Positions 8,988-19,781 are shown, counted from the first letter of the stretch. The stretch is 64,000 nt of DNA from Lysobacterales bacterium PRO7 (GCA_021404785.1 QWHH01000006.1:62001-126000); one strand, 5' to 3'. Notes: generated by a model from the sequence alone, not told the origin. Translations and numbers: made by a program.

Positions 8988-9815
8988 GTGGAGGGTAGCC
9001 TGAATTCGTCGCAGCCCGCATTGCCGGACTCGTCCGATGCGGACAAACCCGCATCGCGCCTGCCGCGTCACATCGCCATTGTCATGGATGGCAACGGGCG
9101 CTGGGCGAAGGCGCGCTTCCAGCCGCGCAGCTTCGGCCATCGCGCCGGGCAAAAGGCCGTGCGCGCGACGATCGAATCCTGTCTGCGTCGCGGCATCGTC
9201 GCGCTGACCCTGTTCGCGTTTTCCAGCGAAAACTGGCAGCGCCCCAAGGACGAAGTCGGCGCGTTGATGGAACTGTTCCTGAAAGCGCTCGACCGCGAGG
9301 TGGATGAACTGCACGGCAACGGCGTGCGCGTCGACTTCATCGGCGATCTATCTGCCTTTGCGCCGGCCTTGCGCGAGCGCATGACGGCGGCCATGGACAA
9401 GACTCGCGCAAACACCAGGCTCGCCTTGAACATCGCGGTCAATTATGGCGGACGCTGGGACATCGCCAATGCCGTCAAGCAGGCCGCGTTGGCCACGCAA
9501 CGCGGCGAAATCGCGGCCGCAGCGATTGACGAAAAATCCATCGCACGATTCTTCTGCCTCGCCGACCTGCCGCCGGTGGACCTGTTCATCCGCACCGGCG
9601 GCGAACAGCGCATCAGCAACTTCCTGCTCTGGCAGGCCGCGTACAGCGAATTGTATTTCAGCGACGTGTTGTGGCCGGATTTCGACGCCGACTGCCTGCA
9701 GCTCGCGATCGACGAATTTGCCCAACGTGAGCGGAGATTTGGAGGGCTTGGTGAAATGTACGGCCACGTGCGGCCGCTTCCTGATTCCCGCGATCAGGGA
9801 GGATCGCAAAAATGA
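8988..9815 (+). CDS. uppS: Undecaprenyl diphosphate synthase (cis-prenyltransferase)
   Basis: The protein condenses isopentenyl diphosphate units onto farnesyl diphosphate to make the C55 carrier lipid for peptidoglycan and O-antigen. The signature IAIVMDGNGRWAK is at about 29-41, with catalytic D34. AVNYGGRWDI and IRTGGEQRISNFLLWQ follow, and the tail is a standard C-terminus. The start is uncertain: GTG 8988 gives 275 residues, but a GGAGG run at 8990-8994 lies inside this start region and is well spaced for a non-canonical CTG at 9000. The stop overlaps the cdsA ATG at 9812. Confidence 0.95.
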   Translation: MEGSLNSSQPALPDSSDADKPASRLPRHIAIVMDGNGRWAKARFQPRSFGHRAGQKAVRATIESCLRRGIVALTLFAFSSENWQRPKDEVGALMELFLKALDREVDELHGNGVRVDFIGDLSAFAPALRERMTAAMDKTRANTRLALNIAVNYGGRWDIANAVKQAALATQRGEIAAAAIDEKSIARFFCLADLPPVDLFIRTGGEQRISNFLLWQAAYSELYFSDVLWPDFDADCLQLAIDEFAQRERRFGGLGEMYGHVRPLPDSRDQGGSQK

Positions 9816-10627
9816 AGCAGCGCGTCGTCACTGCCTTGTTGCTCGCGCCGTTGGCGATCGCAATGATTCTGCTTTTGCCAACACCGGTGTTCGCCATCGT
9901 CATCGGCGGATTGTGCCTGCTGGCGGCGTGGGAATGGACGCGGCTTTCCGGCTTGCGCGACCGTCTGCTGCGCAGCGTGTTGCTGGCATTCGCGGCGCTT
10001 GCGTTCTGGGCGCTGTGGCGCTGTCGCGATCACGACACCGTCATCCTCGTCATCGCCGCCGGTGCCGCGTGGTGGGTCGTCGCGCTGTTCTGGCTCAAGC
10101 AGTTCAGCTTTGCCGCGGCGCCGACGCGTGAAAACACGCTGCTGAAACTCGTCGTCGGAATGTTCGTCATGTTCCCGGCATGGATCGCGCTGATGCGCAT
10201 TCACGCCGCTCCGGATCACGGCCACTGGTGGGCGCTGTACGCGCTCGTGCTCGGCTGGTCGGCGGATACCTTCGCCTATCTCGCCGGCATGCGCTGGGGC
10301 CGGCGCAAGCTCGCGCCATCGATCAGCCCGGGCAAGACCTGGGCCGGCGTCTACGGCGGGTTGGCCGCCACGGCCGTCGTCGCCGCAATCGGCGGCTGGC
10401 TGCTCGGCGTACAGGATTTGCGGCTGCCCGCACTCGTCGCGCTGGCCCTGCTGTGCGTGTGTTTTTCCGTGGTCGGCGACCTGTTCGAAAGCCTGATCAA
10501 GCGTCACGCCGGGGTGAAGGATTCCGGTGCACTGTTCCCCGGCCACGGCGGCGTATTCGATCGCCTCGACGGCATCTTTGCGCTGTTGCCGCTGTTTGCG
10601 CTCGGCAAATTGCTGTTGGGAATATGA
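9812..10627 (+). CDS. cdsA: Phosphatidate cytidylyltransferase
   Basis: This inner-membrane enzyme of 271 residues makes CDP-diacylglycerol from phosphatidate and CTP, the precursor of all major phospholipids. Several hydrophobic helices fill the N-terminal two thirds. The family signature lies near the C-terminus ([12 protein letters not shown], then [10 protein letters not shown]), preceded by [10 protein letters not shown]. The ATG overlaps the uppS stop, and its own TGA overlaps the dxr ATG at 10624, so the three are translationally coupled. Confidence 0.96.
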   Translation: MKQRVVTALLLAPLAIAMILLLPTPVFAIVIGGLCLLAAWEWTRLSGLRDRLLRSVLLAFAALAFWALWRCRDHDTVILVIAAGAAWWVVALFWLKQFSFAAAPTRENTLLKLVVGMFVMFPAWIALMRIHAAPDHGHWWALYALVLGWSADTFAYLAGMRWGRRKLAPSISPGKTWAGVYGGLAATAVVAAIGGWLLGVQDLRLPALVALALLCVCFSVVGDLFESLIKRHAGVKDSGALFPGHGGVFDRLDGIFALLPLFALGKLLLGI

Positions 10628-11817
10628 AGCGCGTAGCAGTACTCGGCGCCACCGGATCGATCGGCGCCAGCGCGCTGGACGTGATCGCGCGCCATGCGGA
10701 CCGATTCGCCATCGCCGCGCTTAGCGCGAATCGCAACGTCGATGCGCTGGTTGCCCTGTGTGCCAAGCACCGCCCCGTGCTGGCAGTGATCGCCGACAGC
10801 GCACTCGAATCCGAACTGCGCGGCAAACTCTCGGCGGCAAATCTGGCCACGCGCGCCGCATCCGGTGCCGGCGGTTTGCGTGAAGCGGCGGCGGGCGACG
10901 CCGAAATCGTCATCGCCGCGATCGTCGGCGCGGCGGGACTGGATTCGACCCTTGCCGCCGCGCGCGCCGGCAAGCGCCTGCTGCTGGCGAACAAGGAAGC
11001 GGTGGTCATGGCAGGGCCGCTGCTGCTGCAGGCCCTGCGCGAGGGCAGCGGCGAACTGGTGCCGATCGATTCGGAGCACAACGCGATATTTCAATGTTTG
11101 CCGAGCAGCAGGCCAGATCTTGAACGGTGCAGACTCGAAAAAACCGGCGTCCGCCGCATCGTGCTGACTGCTTCGGGCGGGCCGTTCCGCGGCCGCACAC
11201 GCGCGCAACTGGCCGCCGTCACACCGGACCAGGCCTGCGCGCACCCGAACTGGGTCATGGGCCGCAAGATTTCGGTGGATTCGGCCACGCTGATGAACAA
11301 GGGCCTGGAAGTCATCGAAGCGCACTGGCTGTTCGACGCGCGTGCGGATCAGATCGACGTCGTCGTGCATCCGCAAAGCATCGTGCATTCGCTGGTCGAA
11401 TACGCGGACGGTTCCACGTTGGCGCAACTTGGCAACCCGGATATGCGCACTGCGCTCGCGCATGCGCTGGCCTGGCCCGAACGCATCGAGTCGGGCGTGG
11501 CAAGCCTTGATCTTGTGCACATGGGCGCGTTGCAATTCGAAGCGCCGGACCGTGCGACATTTGCATGCCTGGGCCTTGCCTATCGCGCGCTCGCCGCCGG
11601 CGGCACCGCGCCGGCGATCCTGAATGCCGCGAACGAAATCGCCGTGGAAGCTTTCCTCGCGGGCAGCCTGCCCTTCCTCGCCATCGCCGAGGTCATCGCC
11701 GATACACTCGACGCAATGCCCGCTGAACCGGTCGGTTCGCTGGAAGCCTTGATTTACGCCGATTTAACCGCGCGCCAGCATGCACAACGTATGATGCGCC
11801 GGGTGCACTGTTGTTGA
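10624..11817 (+). CDS. dxr: 1-deoxy-D-xylulose 5-phosphate reductoisomerase
   Basis: The second enzyme of the non-mevalonate isoprenoid pathway, converting DXP to MEP with NADPH. It has 397 residues from ATG 10624. The nucleotide-binding GATGSIG motif is at 8-14, [10 protein letters not shown] lies in the centre, and metal and substrate-loop residues lie in [27 protein letters not shown] and a complete C-terminal helical domain follow. A longer frame reading upstream through cdsA is not used because ATG 10624 gives the exact family N-terminus. It supplies precursors for UppS in the same operon. Confidence 0.97.
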   Translation: MKRVAVLGATGSIGASALDVIARHADRFAIAALSANRNVDALVALCAKHRPVLAVIADSALESELRGKLSAANLATRAASGAGGLREAAAGDAEIVIAAIVGAAGLDSTLAAARAGKRLLLANKEAVVMAGPLLLQALREGSGELVPIDSEHNAIFQCLPSSRPDLERCRLEKTGVRRIVLTASGGPFRGRTRAQLAAVTPDQACAHPNWVMGRKISVDSATLMNKGLEVIEAHWLFDARADQIDVVVHPQSIVHSLVEYADGSTLAQLGNPDMRTALAHALAWPERIESGVASLDLVHMGALQFEAPDRATFACLGLAYRALAAGGTAPAILNAANEIAVEAFLAGSLPFLAIAEVIADTLDAMPAEPVGSLEALIYADLTARQHAQRMMRRVHCC

Positions 11818-11824
11818 GTATCCG

Positions 11825-13174
11825 ATGAGCGAGTTTCTGGGTTCGGTCTGGTGGCTGCTGGTCACGCTGGGACTGCTGGTCACCTTCCATGAGTTCGGCC
11901 ACTTCTGGGTCGCGCGTCGCTGCGGCGTGAAAGTGCTGCGCTTTTCGGTCGGTTTCGGCAAGCCGGTGTGGTCGCGTTTCGGCCGCGATGGCGTGGAGTA
12001 CGCGATCGGCGCGATTCCGCTCGGCGGCTACGTGAAATTCCTCGACGCGCGCGAAGCCGACCATCCCGAGGCGGTCGCGCACGAGGCTGGCGAATACAAC
12101 GCCGCGCCGGTCGGCAAGCGCATGCTCATTGCGGTCGCCGGGCCTGTGTTCAACATCGTGTTCACCATTTTCGCGTTCTGGGCGATGTTCGTGGTCGGTC
12201 GTCCCGACTTCCAGCCGGTGATCGGCGCGCCGCAAGGCCTGGCCGCCGCCGCCGGCTTGCAGGCCGGTGATCGCATCGTGTCGGTGGACGGCGAGCGCGT
12301 GGATTCGTGGAGCGCAGCCATGCTCGACATCGCGCAGGCCGCGATGCTGCGCCGGGATGTCGCGTTGCAAGTCCAAAAAACAGGCAATGCGACGCAGACG
12401 CATACGCTGGCCTTGAGCCAACTGCCGCAAGGCGTTGCCGACGACAGCAAGACCTTCGACACGATCGGCCTGCAATTGCAGCCGCCGCCCGCCGTGGTCG
12501 GCGCAGTGAGCGCCGGCGGCGCCGCGGCGCTGGCAGGCCTGCATGAAGGCGACCGCATCACCGCAATCAACGACAAGCCAGTCGACTCGTTCGCGGAACT
12601 GGTCAAGCTAGTCCCGCAACTGGCCGCGCAGAATCCGCGCCTGCACCTGACCGTGCAACGCGGCAACGACACGCTGGGCTTCGACCTGACCGCCGAACGC
12701 CGCGAATCCGGTGGACAGGAGCGCTGGCTGATCGGCATCGGCGCCGCCAATTCGCACGACGCCCTGGAACGCTACAACCCGCTGCGCGCGGTTCCGGCCG
12801 CGTTGCGCGAAACCTGGAAAACCACCAGCGCCACGCTGGGCATGATCGGCGCCATGCTCAGCGGCGCGGCGTCGACCAAAAACCTGTCCAGCGTGATCAG
12901 CATCGCCCAGGTGGCCAATGCGTCGGCGCATATGGGCGTGGCCTGGTTCCTGTCGTTTCTCGCGGTGATTTCGCTTAGCCTTGGAATCCTCAACCTGCTG
13001 CCGATTCCCATGCTCGACGGCGGGCATCTGCTCTATTACGCCATCGAATGGATCAAGGGCAGTCCCTTGAGCGAACGCGCCCTGATCGCCGGGCAATACG
13101 TCGGCATGGCGGCGTTGGCGGCCCTGATGAGCCTGGCTTTTTACAACGATATCCTGCGCTTGGTCGCCGGATGA
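11825..13174 (+). CDS. rseP: Inner-membrane site-2 zinc protease RseP
   Basis: The protein has 449 residues. The zinc motif HEFGH at 22-26 lies in the first membrane helix, two PDZ domains occupy roughly 115-200 and 205-290, and NLLPIPMLDGGHLL, the second active-site helix, lies near the end. In relatives it cuts the anti-sigma factor RseA after DegS, releasing sigma-E in envelope stress, and clears remnant signal peptides. It starts 7 bases after dxr and precedes bamA, a major sigma-E client locus. Whether an RseA partner exists cannot be seen here. Confidence 0.96.
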   Translation: MSEFLGSVWWLLVTLGLLVTFHEFGHFWVARRCGVKVLRFSVGFGKPVWSRFGRDGVEYAIGAIPLGGYVKFLDAREADHPEAVAHEAGEYNAAPVGKRMLIAVAGPVFNIVFTIFAFWAMFVVGRPDFQPVIGAPQGLAAAAGLQAGDRIVSVDGERVDSWSAAMLDIAQAAMLRRDVALQVQKTGNATQTHTLALSQLPQGVADDSKTFDTIGLQLQPPPAVVGAVSAGGAAALAGLHEGDRITAINDKPVDSFAELVKLVPQLAAQNPRLHLTVQRGNDTLGFDLTAERRESGGQERWLIGIGAANSHDALERYNPLRAVPAALRETWKTTSATLGMIGAMLSGAASTKNLSSVISIAQVANASAHMGVAWFLSFLAVISLSLGILNLLPIPMLDGGHLLYYAIEWIKGSPLSERALIAGQYVGMAALAALMSLAFYNDILRLVAG

Positions 13175-13247
13175 CATTACAATACCGGGCCGCGACGGTT
13201 GTCGCCGCGGCATTCCCGCATACAAAAACAAACGTTGGATCGTGACG

Positions 13248-15707
13248 ATGAAGCGTATCGCCGCTCTTGTACTGCTCGCCTGCCTTGCCGCCAAAGCCCA
13301 CGCGTTCGATCCGTTCGTCGCATCCGATATCCGCATCGACGGGCTGCAACGCATCTCCGCCGGCACGGTGTTCACCTACCTGCCGGTCGAAAAGGGCGAC
13401 CAGGTCACCAATGAGCGCGCCGCGCAAGCGATCCGCGCGCTGTACAAGACCGGGTTCTTCAGCGATGTGTCCGTCGCGCGCCAGGACAACATCCTGGTGA
13501 TCACGGTCAAGGAACGCCCCGCAATCTCCAAGATCCAGATCAAGGGCAACAAGGACCTCAAGACCGAGGATCTGCTCAAGGGCCTGAAGGACATCGGCCT
13601 GTCCGACGGCGAACCCTTCGACCGCCTGTCGCTGGATCGCGTCACCCAGGAACTCACGCGCCAGTACTACAACCGCGGCAAGTACAACGTCACGATCAAG
13701 CCGACCGTGATCAACCTCGACCGCAACCGCGTGGAACTGGCGATCAACATCGCCGAGGGCAAGGTCGCCAAGATCAAGCAGATCAATGTCGTCGGCAACC
13801 ATGCCTTCACCCAGGCGCAGATCCGCGACGATTTCGAATCCGACACCAGCAATTGGACGTCGTGGTATTCCAAGGACGACCAGTACTCGCGCGAGAAACT
13901 CTCCGGCGACCTGGAAAAGCTCAATTCGTTCTACCTCGACCGCGGCTACGCCGACTTCAGCATCGATTCCACCCAGGTCAGCATCAGCCCGGACAAGCGC
14001 GCGATGTACGTGACTGCCGACATCACCGAAGGCAACGTCTACAAGATTTCCGACGTCAAGCTCAGCGGCGACTTGGTGCTTGCCGAAGCGGACATGCGCA
14101 AGCTGATCGTCACCCACGACGGCGACGTGTTTTCGCGCCAGAAACTGGAAAAATCCGCGCAACAGATGACCGCCGTGCTGGCGAACATCGGCTACGCTTT
14201 CGCGCAGGTCACGCCGATTCCGTCCATCGACCGCGAAAAGCGCACCGTCGGGATCAATTTCTTCGTCAATCCCGGCAAGCGCGTATACGTGCGCCGCATC
14301 GTGTTCAAGGGCAATCTCGTCACCCAGGACGAGGTGATGCGCCGCGAAATGCGCCAGCTCGAAGGCGCGTGGTACTCGCAGGCGGCCATCGACCGCTCCA
14401 AGGTGCGTCTGCAGCGCCTTGGCTATTTCAGCAAGGTGGACATCACCACGCCCAAGGTGCCCGGTACGGACGACCAGGTTGATGTCGACATTGCGGTTAC
14501 GGAAACCTCGTCCGGCGCGTTCACGTTCGGCGTCGGTTATTCGCAGGTTTATGGCCTGGTGCTGAGCACCTCGGTGTCGCAGAACAACTTCCTCGGCACC
14601 GGCGACCGCGCGGCGCTGACGGTGTCCAAGAGCGACTTCGTGACCAAGTACGCGTTGTCGTACTATCAGCCGTACCTGACGCCGAGCGGCATCGGCCTGG
14701 GTTACGACCTGTCGTACTCCAAATTGAACCAGCAGCAGGCCAACCTCGCCAACTACCTGAGCAATACCGGCGCGTTTTCCACGTATGTCGGCTTGCCGAT
14801 CAGCGAGAACGACACCGTCAACCTGCAACTGGGCGTGAGCAAGACCAAGATCCTGACGGGCTACCCGGTTGCGGAAACCGACGCCAATGGCAATCCGATC
14901 AAGGACGCCAACGGCAATATCATCTATTACACGGTGAACTACTCGCCGCAGCCGATCGTCGATTACATCCAGCGCCTTAACCACCAGACCTTCCACAACT
15001 GGTCGATCACGGCTTCGTGGGCGCACGATACACGCAACAAGTATTTCAACCCGACCCATGGTTCGTTGCAGCAACTGTCTGCGGAAGTGGCCCTTCCAGG
15101 CTCCACGGTCGAGTACTACAAGCTGATTTACCGCTACGCACAGTACCTGCCGGTCACCGACGGCATCACGTTCGAAGGTTCGACCACGATCGGTTATGGC
15201 AATACCTGGCGCGCTGCAAACGGCATCGATCCGGCCACCGGCGCACCGCTCAAGGTCAACGGCCTGCCGTTCTTCGAGAACTTCTACGCCGGCGGCGTTT
15301 CCGACGTGCGCAGCTTCCGTGACAACACGCTCGGCCCGTACGCGCTGGCCCCTGGATGCACGGACGCCAGCAACTACTATTGCCGCCAGCCGCTGGGTGG
15401 AAACCTGAAGACGGTGGCATCGTTCGAGCTGATCTTCCCGACGCCGTTCGTCAAGGACGACAGTGCCACGCGCCTGTCGTGGTACCTGGACGTCGGCAAC
15501 GTGTTCAACCAGAACAATCCGTCGCTGGGCAACAACCTGTACAGCAACAACGGGATTTCCTGGAGCGAAATGCGCGCTTCCACCGGCATTTCGCTGCACT
15601 GGCAGGCGCCGGTCGGCCCGATCGTGATCAACCTGGGCCGCCCGATCCGCTCCAAACCCGGCGACATCGGTGAGACGCTGCAGTTCAACTTCGGAACCAC
15701 GTTCTGA
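13248..15707 (+). CDS. bamA: Outer-membrane protein assembly factor BamA
   Basis: The protein has 819 residues. ATG 13248 gives a clean signal peptide (ALVLLACLAAKAHA-F); a GTG two codons upstream is possible. Five POTRA domains occupy about 22-420 (first one FVASDIRIDGLQRI), followed by an Omp85-type 16-strand barrel that ends in the aromatic terminus NFGTTF. Within the barrel, a loop at about 550-565 carries a DANGNPIKDANGNII repeat, probably a surface loop variation. BamA inserts beta-barrel proteins into the outer membrane. Position between rseP and skp is the conserved arrangement. Confidence 0.97.
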   Translation: MKRIAALVLLACLAAKAHAFDPFVASDIRIDGLQRISAGTVFTYLPVEKGDQVTNERAAQAIRALYKTGFFSDVSVARQDNILVITVKERPAISKIQIKGNKDLKTEDLLKGLKDIGLSDGEPFDRLSLDRVTQELTRQYYNRGKYNVTIKPTVINLDRNRVELAINIAEGKVAKIKQINVVGNHAFTQAQIRDDFESDTSNWTSWYSKDDQYSREKLSGDLEKLNSFYLDRGYADFSIDSTQVSISPDKRAMYVTADITEGNVYKISDVKLSGDLVLAEADMRKLIVTHDGDVFSRQKLEKSAQQMTAVLANIGYAFAQVTPIPSIDREKRTVGINFFVNPGKRVYVRRIVFKGNLVTQDEVMRREMRQLEGAWYSQAAIDRSKVRLQRLGYFSKVDITTPKVPGTDDQVDVDIAVTETSSGAFTFGVGYSQVYGLVLSTSVSQNNFLGTGDRAALTVSKSDFVTKYALSYYQPYLTPSGIGLGYDLSYSKLNQQQANLANYLSNTGAFSTYVGLPISENDTVNLQLGVSKTKILTGYPVAETDANGNPIKDANGNIIYYTVNYSPQPIVDYIQRLNHQTFHNWSITASWAHDTRNKYFNPTHGSLQQLSAEVALPGSTVEYYKLIYRYAQYLPVTDGITFEGSTTIGYGNTWRAANGIDPATGAPLKVNGLPFFENFYAGGVSDVRSFRDNTLGPYALAPGCTDASNYYCRQPLGGNLKTVASFELIFPTPFVKDDSATRLSWYLDVGNVFNQNNPSLGNNLYSNNGISWSEMRASTGISLHWQAPVGPIVINLGRPIRSKPGDIGETLQFNFGTTF

Positions 15708-15718
15708 TCTGCCGCGCG

Positions 15719-15742
15719 AAGGGCTGTGCAAATCCGGCCCTT
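15719..15742 (+). terminator. Hairpin between bamA and skp, weak terminator or attenuator
   Basis: AAGGGC (15719-15724) pairs with GCCCTT (15737-15742) around a 12-base loop, followed by TTGCG. There is no long T run, so it more likely attenuates or processes the message between bamA and skp than ends it. Confidence 0.3.
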
Positions 15743-15785
15743 TGCGTATGATTCAGGCTGGGAAGGCAACGCGAAGGGTTTCCGG

Positions 15786-16331
15786 GTGAGGGCTAGCGCT
15801 GGCAAATGGCGGTACGTCAGCGCATTCGCGCTGGCCCTGGCATTCGTGCCCATTCTGGCCATGGCACAGACCGCGGCCGGCAAGGTCGGCTACGTGGATC
15901 TCAAGCGCCTGATCGACAACGCGCCGCAGATGGTCGAAAGCCGTGCGCGCCTGCAACGCGAGTTCGCGCCGCGCGACGCCACCCTCAAGTCCGACGAAGC
16001 GCGCCTGGCCGACATGAACAAACGCTACGCGCGCGATGGCGCGATCATGTCGAAGGCCGACGCCGACGCACTCAAGCGCCAGATCGACACTCTCGATGGC
16101 GCGATCAAGCGCACCCGCGACAGCTTGCGCAATGAACTCAATACACGCGCGGCGGCGGATCGCGACCGCGTCTGGCAGCAGATCAACGACACCGTCGTCG
16201 ACTACGCGCGCGCGCATGGCTACGACCTGATCGTGCCCAGTCCCGTGGTGTACGCGAACCCGCGCATCGACATCACCGATGCCGTGCTCGACCAGTTGCG
16301 CCATGCAAAACCCGCGGGCGCGGCGCCATGA
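15786..16331 (+). CDS. skp: Periplasmic chaperone Skp/OmpH family
   Basis: GTG 15786 follows a GAAGGG ribosome site and starts a signal peptide (FALALAFVPILAMA-Q), giving 181 residues. A GTG at 15726 would put 20 extra residues before the signal and is less likely. The mature protein begins KVGYVDLKRLIDNAPQ, then has a long charged helical hairpin (arginine-, alanine- and lysine-rich), the tentacle of the trimeric chaperone. It holds unfolded outer-membrane proteins and hands them to BamA. The gene order bamA-skp-lpxD is conserved. Its stop overlaps the lpxD ATG. Confidence 0.92.
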   Translation: MRASAGKWRYVSAFALALAFVPILAMAQTAAGKVGYVDLKRLIDNAPQMVESRARLQREFAPRDATLKSDEARLADMNKRYARDGAIMSKADADALKRQIDTLDGAIKRTRDSLRNELNTRAAADRDRVWQQINDTVVDYARAHGYDLIVPSPVVYANPRIDITDAVLDQLRHAKPAGAAP

Positions 16332-17368
16332 CCGCGTCGCGCCACAGTCTTGCCGATCTCGCCACACGCTTCGGATTGCAGTTGCGTGGCGATGGCAGTC
16401 AATCCATCCACGGCATCGGCACGCTGGAAACCGCCACGCCGGACCAGTTGGCCTTTCTCGCCAATCCGCACTACCGCGCGCACCTGGCCAATACCCAGGC
16501 CGGCATCGTGGTACTGCGCGAAGCGGATGCCGACGCGCGCCGCGGCGCCTGCCTGATCGCGGCCGATCCCTATGTCGCGTTCGCGAAAATCGCCGGCTTG
16601 TTCGAGCGCACCGTCGCGGCTTCGCCCGGCATTCATCCGAGCGCCGTCGTTGCCGCAAGCGCGCGCGTCGCCGCGAGCGCATCGATCGGGCCGTTCTGTG
16701 TCATTGGCGAGCAATCCGAAATCGGCGAAGGCGCCGTGCTCGGCGCGCATTGCAGCATCGGCGATCGCTGCCATGTCGGCGCGCAGGCGCATCTGGTCGC
16801 ACGCGTAACGCTCGTGCGCGACGTCGCGCTGGGCAAGCGCGTGCTTGTGCATCCCGGCGCAGTGATCGGCGCGGACGGTTTCGGCCTTGCCTTCGACCGC
16901 AGCGTGTCCGATCACGGCGGTTGGATCAAGGTGCCGCAACTGGGCGGCGTGCGCATCGGCGACGATTGCGAAATCGGGGCGAATACCACCATCGACCGTG
17001 GCGCGATCGGCGATACGGTGCTCGAAGATGACGTGCGCCTGGACAATCAGATCCAGATCGCGCACAACGTCCAGGTCGGCGCACACACCGCGATGGCCGG
17101 CTGCGCCGCGGTGGCCGGCAGCGCCCGGATCGGCCGCTACTGCCTGATCGGCGGTGGCGCCGGCATCGTCGGCCATATTTCGATCACCGACAAGGTGACG
17201 ATCACCGCGCGCAGCCTGGTGACGCATTCGATCGTCGAGCCGGGCGAATATTCCTCCGGCACGCCAATACAGGATAATCGCGCCTGGCGCCGCAACGCAG
17301 CACGCTTCAAACACCTGGATGAACTCGTTCGGCGCGTGCAGCAACTGGAAAAGGAAGCAAAACAATGA
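16328..17368 (+). CDS. lpxD: UDP-3-O-(3-hydroxyacyl)glucosamine N-acyltransferase
   Basis: The third step of lipid A synthesis. The protein has 346 residues with an N-terminal uridine-binding domain (about 1-100), then a left-handed beta-helix of hexapeptide repeats with a V/I every sixth residue. Catalytic His is H246 in QIAHNVQVG, equivalent to His239 of E. coli LpxD. The C-terminal helix ([20 protein letters not shown]) trimerises the enzyme. ATG 16328 overlaps the skp stop, and the TGA overlaps the fabZ ATG. Confidence 0.97.
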   Translation: MTASRHSLADLATRFGLQLRGDGSQSIHGIGTLETATPDQLAFLANPHYRAHLANTQAGIVVLREADADARRGACLIAADPYVAFAKIAGLFERTVAASPGIHPSAVVAASARVAASASIGPFCVIGEQSEIGEGAVLGAHCSIGDRCHVGAQAHLVARVTLVRDVALGKRVLVHPGAVIGADGFGLAFDRSVSDHGGWIKVPQLGGVRIGDDCEIGANTTIDRGAIGDTVLEDDVRLDNQIQIAHNVQVGAHTAMAGCAAVAGSARIGRYCLIGGGAGIVGHISITDKVTITARSLVTHSIVEPGEYSSGTPIQDNRAWRRNAARFKHLDELVRRVQQLEKEAKQ

Positions 17369-17832
17369 CCCAGAACATCCCCACGCTCGAACTGCCGCTC
17401 GATGTCGAGCGCATCATGACCTTGCTGCCGCACCGCTACCCGTTCCTGCTGGTCGATCGCGTGGTCGAGTTCGAGCATTCCAGGCGCCTGGTCGCGCTCA
17501 AGAACGTCAGCTTCAACGAGCCGCACTTCCAGGGCCACTTCCCCGGTCATCCGGTGATGCCGGGCGTGATGATCATCGAGGCGCTGGCGCAGGCGTCCGG
17601 CCTGCTCGTGTTCCTGTCCACGCCAAAGCACGAAACGCAGCCAATGTATTACCTGGTGAAGGTGGACAACGCCAAATTCACGCAGATGGTGGTTCCGGGC
17701 GACCAGTTGGCCTTGCACGTCGAACTCAAGCGCATGCTGCGCGGCATGGGACTGTTCGCTTGCCGCGCGCTGGTGGACGGCAAGCAGGTCGCCGAGGCCG
17801 AATTGCTGTGTGCCGGGCGCAGCGGCGCATGA
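17365..17832 (+). CDS. fabZ: (3R)-hydroxyacyl-ACP dehydratase FabZ
   Basis: The protein has 155 residues with a single hot-dog fold. [10 protein letters not shown] carries catalytic H58, and E72 lies in MIIEALAQ, keeping the 14-residue spacing of the family. It dehydrates beta-hydroxyacyl-ACP in fatty acid synthesis and competes with LpxA and LpxD for the same hydroxyacyl-ACP pool, which explains its place inside the lpx operon. Both ends overlap neighbours by 4 bases. Confidence 0.97.
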   Translation: MTQNIPTLELPLDVERIMTLLPHRYPFLLVDRVVEFEHSRRLVALKNVSFNEPHFQGHFPGHPVMPGVMIIEALAQASGLLVFLSTPKHETQPMYYLVKVDNAKFTQMVVPGDQLALHVELKRMLRGMGLFACRALVDGKQVAEAELLCAGRSGA

Positions 17833-18602
17833 TCCATGCGACCGCACAAATCGACGCGAGCGCGAAACTCGGCGCCAATGTAAGCGTCGGCGCGTTTTCC
17901 GTGATCGACGCCGAAGTGGAAATCGGCGACGGCACGACGATCGCGCCGCATGTCGTGATCCAGGGCCCGACCCGAATCGGACGCAACAACCGCATTGCCC
18001 CGTTCGCTTCGATCGGCGGCGATTCGCAGGACAAGAAATTCGAGGGTGAGCGCAGCGAACTCGTCATCGGCGACGACAACCTGATCCGCGAATTCGTGAC
18101 GATCAACCGCGGCGACAAGGGCGGCGCGACCCGCGTCGGCAACAGCAACTGGATCCTCGCCTACGCGCATATCGCGCATGGCTGCATCGTCGGCAACCAT
18201 ACGGTGTTTTCCAACAACGCCACGCTCGCCGGCCACGTCGAAATCGGCGATCACGTCATCCTGTCGGGATTTGCCGGCGTGCACCAGTTCTGCCGCGTCG
18301 GCGAGCATGCGTTCATCGGCATGGGCGTGCTGCTCAGCGGCGACGTGCCGCCGTTCATGATGATCGCCGCCGACGCCGACACCCAGGGCCGGCCGCGCGG
18401 CATCAACAGCGAAGGCTTGAAGCGCCGCGGCTTCTCACCCGAGCGCATCGCCGCGATCAAGCGTGCTTACAAGACACTGTACGTCGCCAAGATTCCGTTC
18501 GAGGAAGCGCGAGAGGAACTGGCGCGCATCGCCGCCGAGGAACCCGACGTCAAGCGCATGCTCGACTTCATCGAGCGCGGGCAACGCAGTCTGGTGCGAT
18601 GA
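17829..18602 (+). CDS. lpxA: UDP-N-acetylglucosamine acyltransferase
   Basis: The first lipid A enzyme, 257 residues from ATG 17829. Hexapeptide-repeat beta-helix to about residue 185, then a helical C-terminal domain. Catalytic His is H117 in AHIAHGC (His125 in E. coli). The ATG overlaps the fabZ stop; a longer frame upstream runs through fabZ and is not used. G173-type residues that set acyl-chain length cannot be judged without alignment. Confidence 0.97.
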   Translation: MIHATAQIDASAKLGANVSVGAFSVIDAEVEIGDGTTIAPHVVIQGPTRIGRNNRIAPFASIGGDSQDKKFEGERSELVIGDDNLIREFVTINRGDKGGATRVGNSNWILAYAHIAHGCIVGNHTVFSNNATLAGHVEIGDHVILSGFAGVHQFCRVGEHAFIGMGVLLSGDVPPFMMIAADADTQGRPRGINSEGLKRRGFSPERIAAIKRAYKTLYVAKIPFEEAREELARIAAEEPDVKRMLDFIERGQRSLVR

Positions 18603-19774
18603 CGCCGGACGCGAGTCCGCTGTTCGTCCTCGTCGCCGGCGAAGCCTCGGGCGACCTGCTCGGCGCCGGCTTGATTCAATCCCTGCGCGAGCGTATTCCC
18701 GACGCACGCTTTGCCGGTATCGGTGGCCCGCGGATGGCCGCAACGGGAATGCATATCTGGCACCCTGCAGAGAAGTTGTCGGTGATGGGCCTGGTCGAAG
18801 TGCTCACACACCTGCCCGAGTTGCTCGCGATTCGGCGCGACGTATATAAGCGCACGTTGCAGCACCACCCAGCCGCGTTCATTGGCATCGACGCGCCGGA
18901 TTTCAATCTCGGCCTCGAGAAGAAGTTGAAACGCGCCGGCATCCGCACCGTGCACTATGTCAGCCCATCGGTGTGGGCCTGGCGCGAGTCGCGCGCGGCG
19001 AAGATCGGCGCGAGCGCGGATCGCGTGCTGTGCCTGTTTCCGATGGAACCGCCGATCTACGCGCGCCACGGCGTTGACGCACGCTTCGTCGGCCATCCAC
19101 TCGCTGATGCGTTTGCGCTGGAACCGGACCAGGCCGCCGCGCGACAAGCATTGGGACTGCCAGGCGACGTACCAATCCTCGCGTTGCTGCCCGGCAGTCG
19201 GCTCGGCGAGATTCAACGACTCGGCCGTGATTTTCTCGGCGCGGCGACGATCCTGAAAAATGCGCTGCCGGAATTGCGTATCCTCGCCCCGATGGCAAAC
19301 GCACGCTGTCGCGCCGCGTTTTCCGCACTCGCGCCGATTCCCGCCGACCTGCATATCATCGACGGCAATGCGCACGCGGCGATGATCGCATCCGACGCGG
19401 TTCTGCTGGCTTCGGGAACCGCCACACTGGAAGCCGCGCTGGCAAAGCGTCCGATGGCGGTGGCCTATCGCATCGCACCGCTCACGCATTTCATCGTCAA
19501 ATCGCTCGGCATGTTGCGCACGGATGTCTATTCCTTGCCGAACATCCTTGCCGGAAAGCGCATCGTGCCGGAGCTTATGCAGGACGCCTGCACACCCGAT
19601 GCGCTGGCCACTACGTTGTTGCCATTCCTGCGCGTACGCGCAGTGCCGCCGGAATTGCTCGGCCAATTCCGCCGCCTGCACGAATCCCTGGACGGCGGCG
19701 GTAGCGCGGCGGCGGCGGAGGCCATCGCGCAACTGTGCGCTGCGTCAGCGGGCGCTCACGTCCAGCCGTTATGA
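18599..19774 (+). CDS. lpxB: Lipid-A-disaccharide synthase
   Basis: The protein has 391 residues, a GT19 glycosyltransferase that joins UDP-2,3-diacylglucosamine and lipid X. The N-terminus [28 protein letters not shown], the central [16 protein letters not shown] and the [10 protein letters not shown] nucleotide loop are all family hallmarks. Membrane association is peripheral. The ATG overlaps the lpxA TGA. The next gene begins 7 bases downstream, so the operon continues. Confidence 0.97.
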   Translation: MTPDASPLFVLVAGEASGDLLGAGLIQSLRERIPDARFAGIGGPRMAATGMHIWHPAEKLSVMGLVEVLTHLPELLAIRRDVYKRTLQHHPAAFIGIDAPDFNLGLEKKLKRAGIRTVHYVSPSVWAWRESRAAKIGASADRVLCLFPMEPPIYARHGVDARFVGHPLADAFALEPDQAAARQALGLPGDVPILALLPGSRLGEIQRLGRDFLGAATILKNALPELRILAPMANARCRAAFSALAPIPADLHIIDGNAHAAMIASDAVLLASGTATLEAALAKRPMAVAYRIAPLTHFIVKSLGMLRTDVYSLPNILAGKRIVPELMQDACTPDALATTLLPFLRVRAVPPELLGQFRRLHESLDGGGSAAAAEAIAQLCAASAGAHVQPL

Positions 19775-19781
19775 TGCGGCC

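Noticed and set aside
13053-15731. Open frame of about 890 codons antisense to bamA
   Set aside because: bamA is beyond doubt; the antisense frame is an effect of GC-rich codons.
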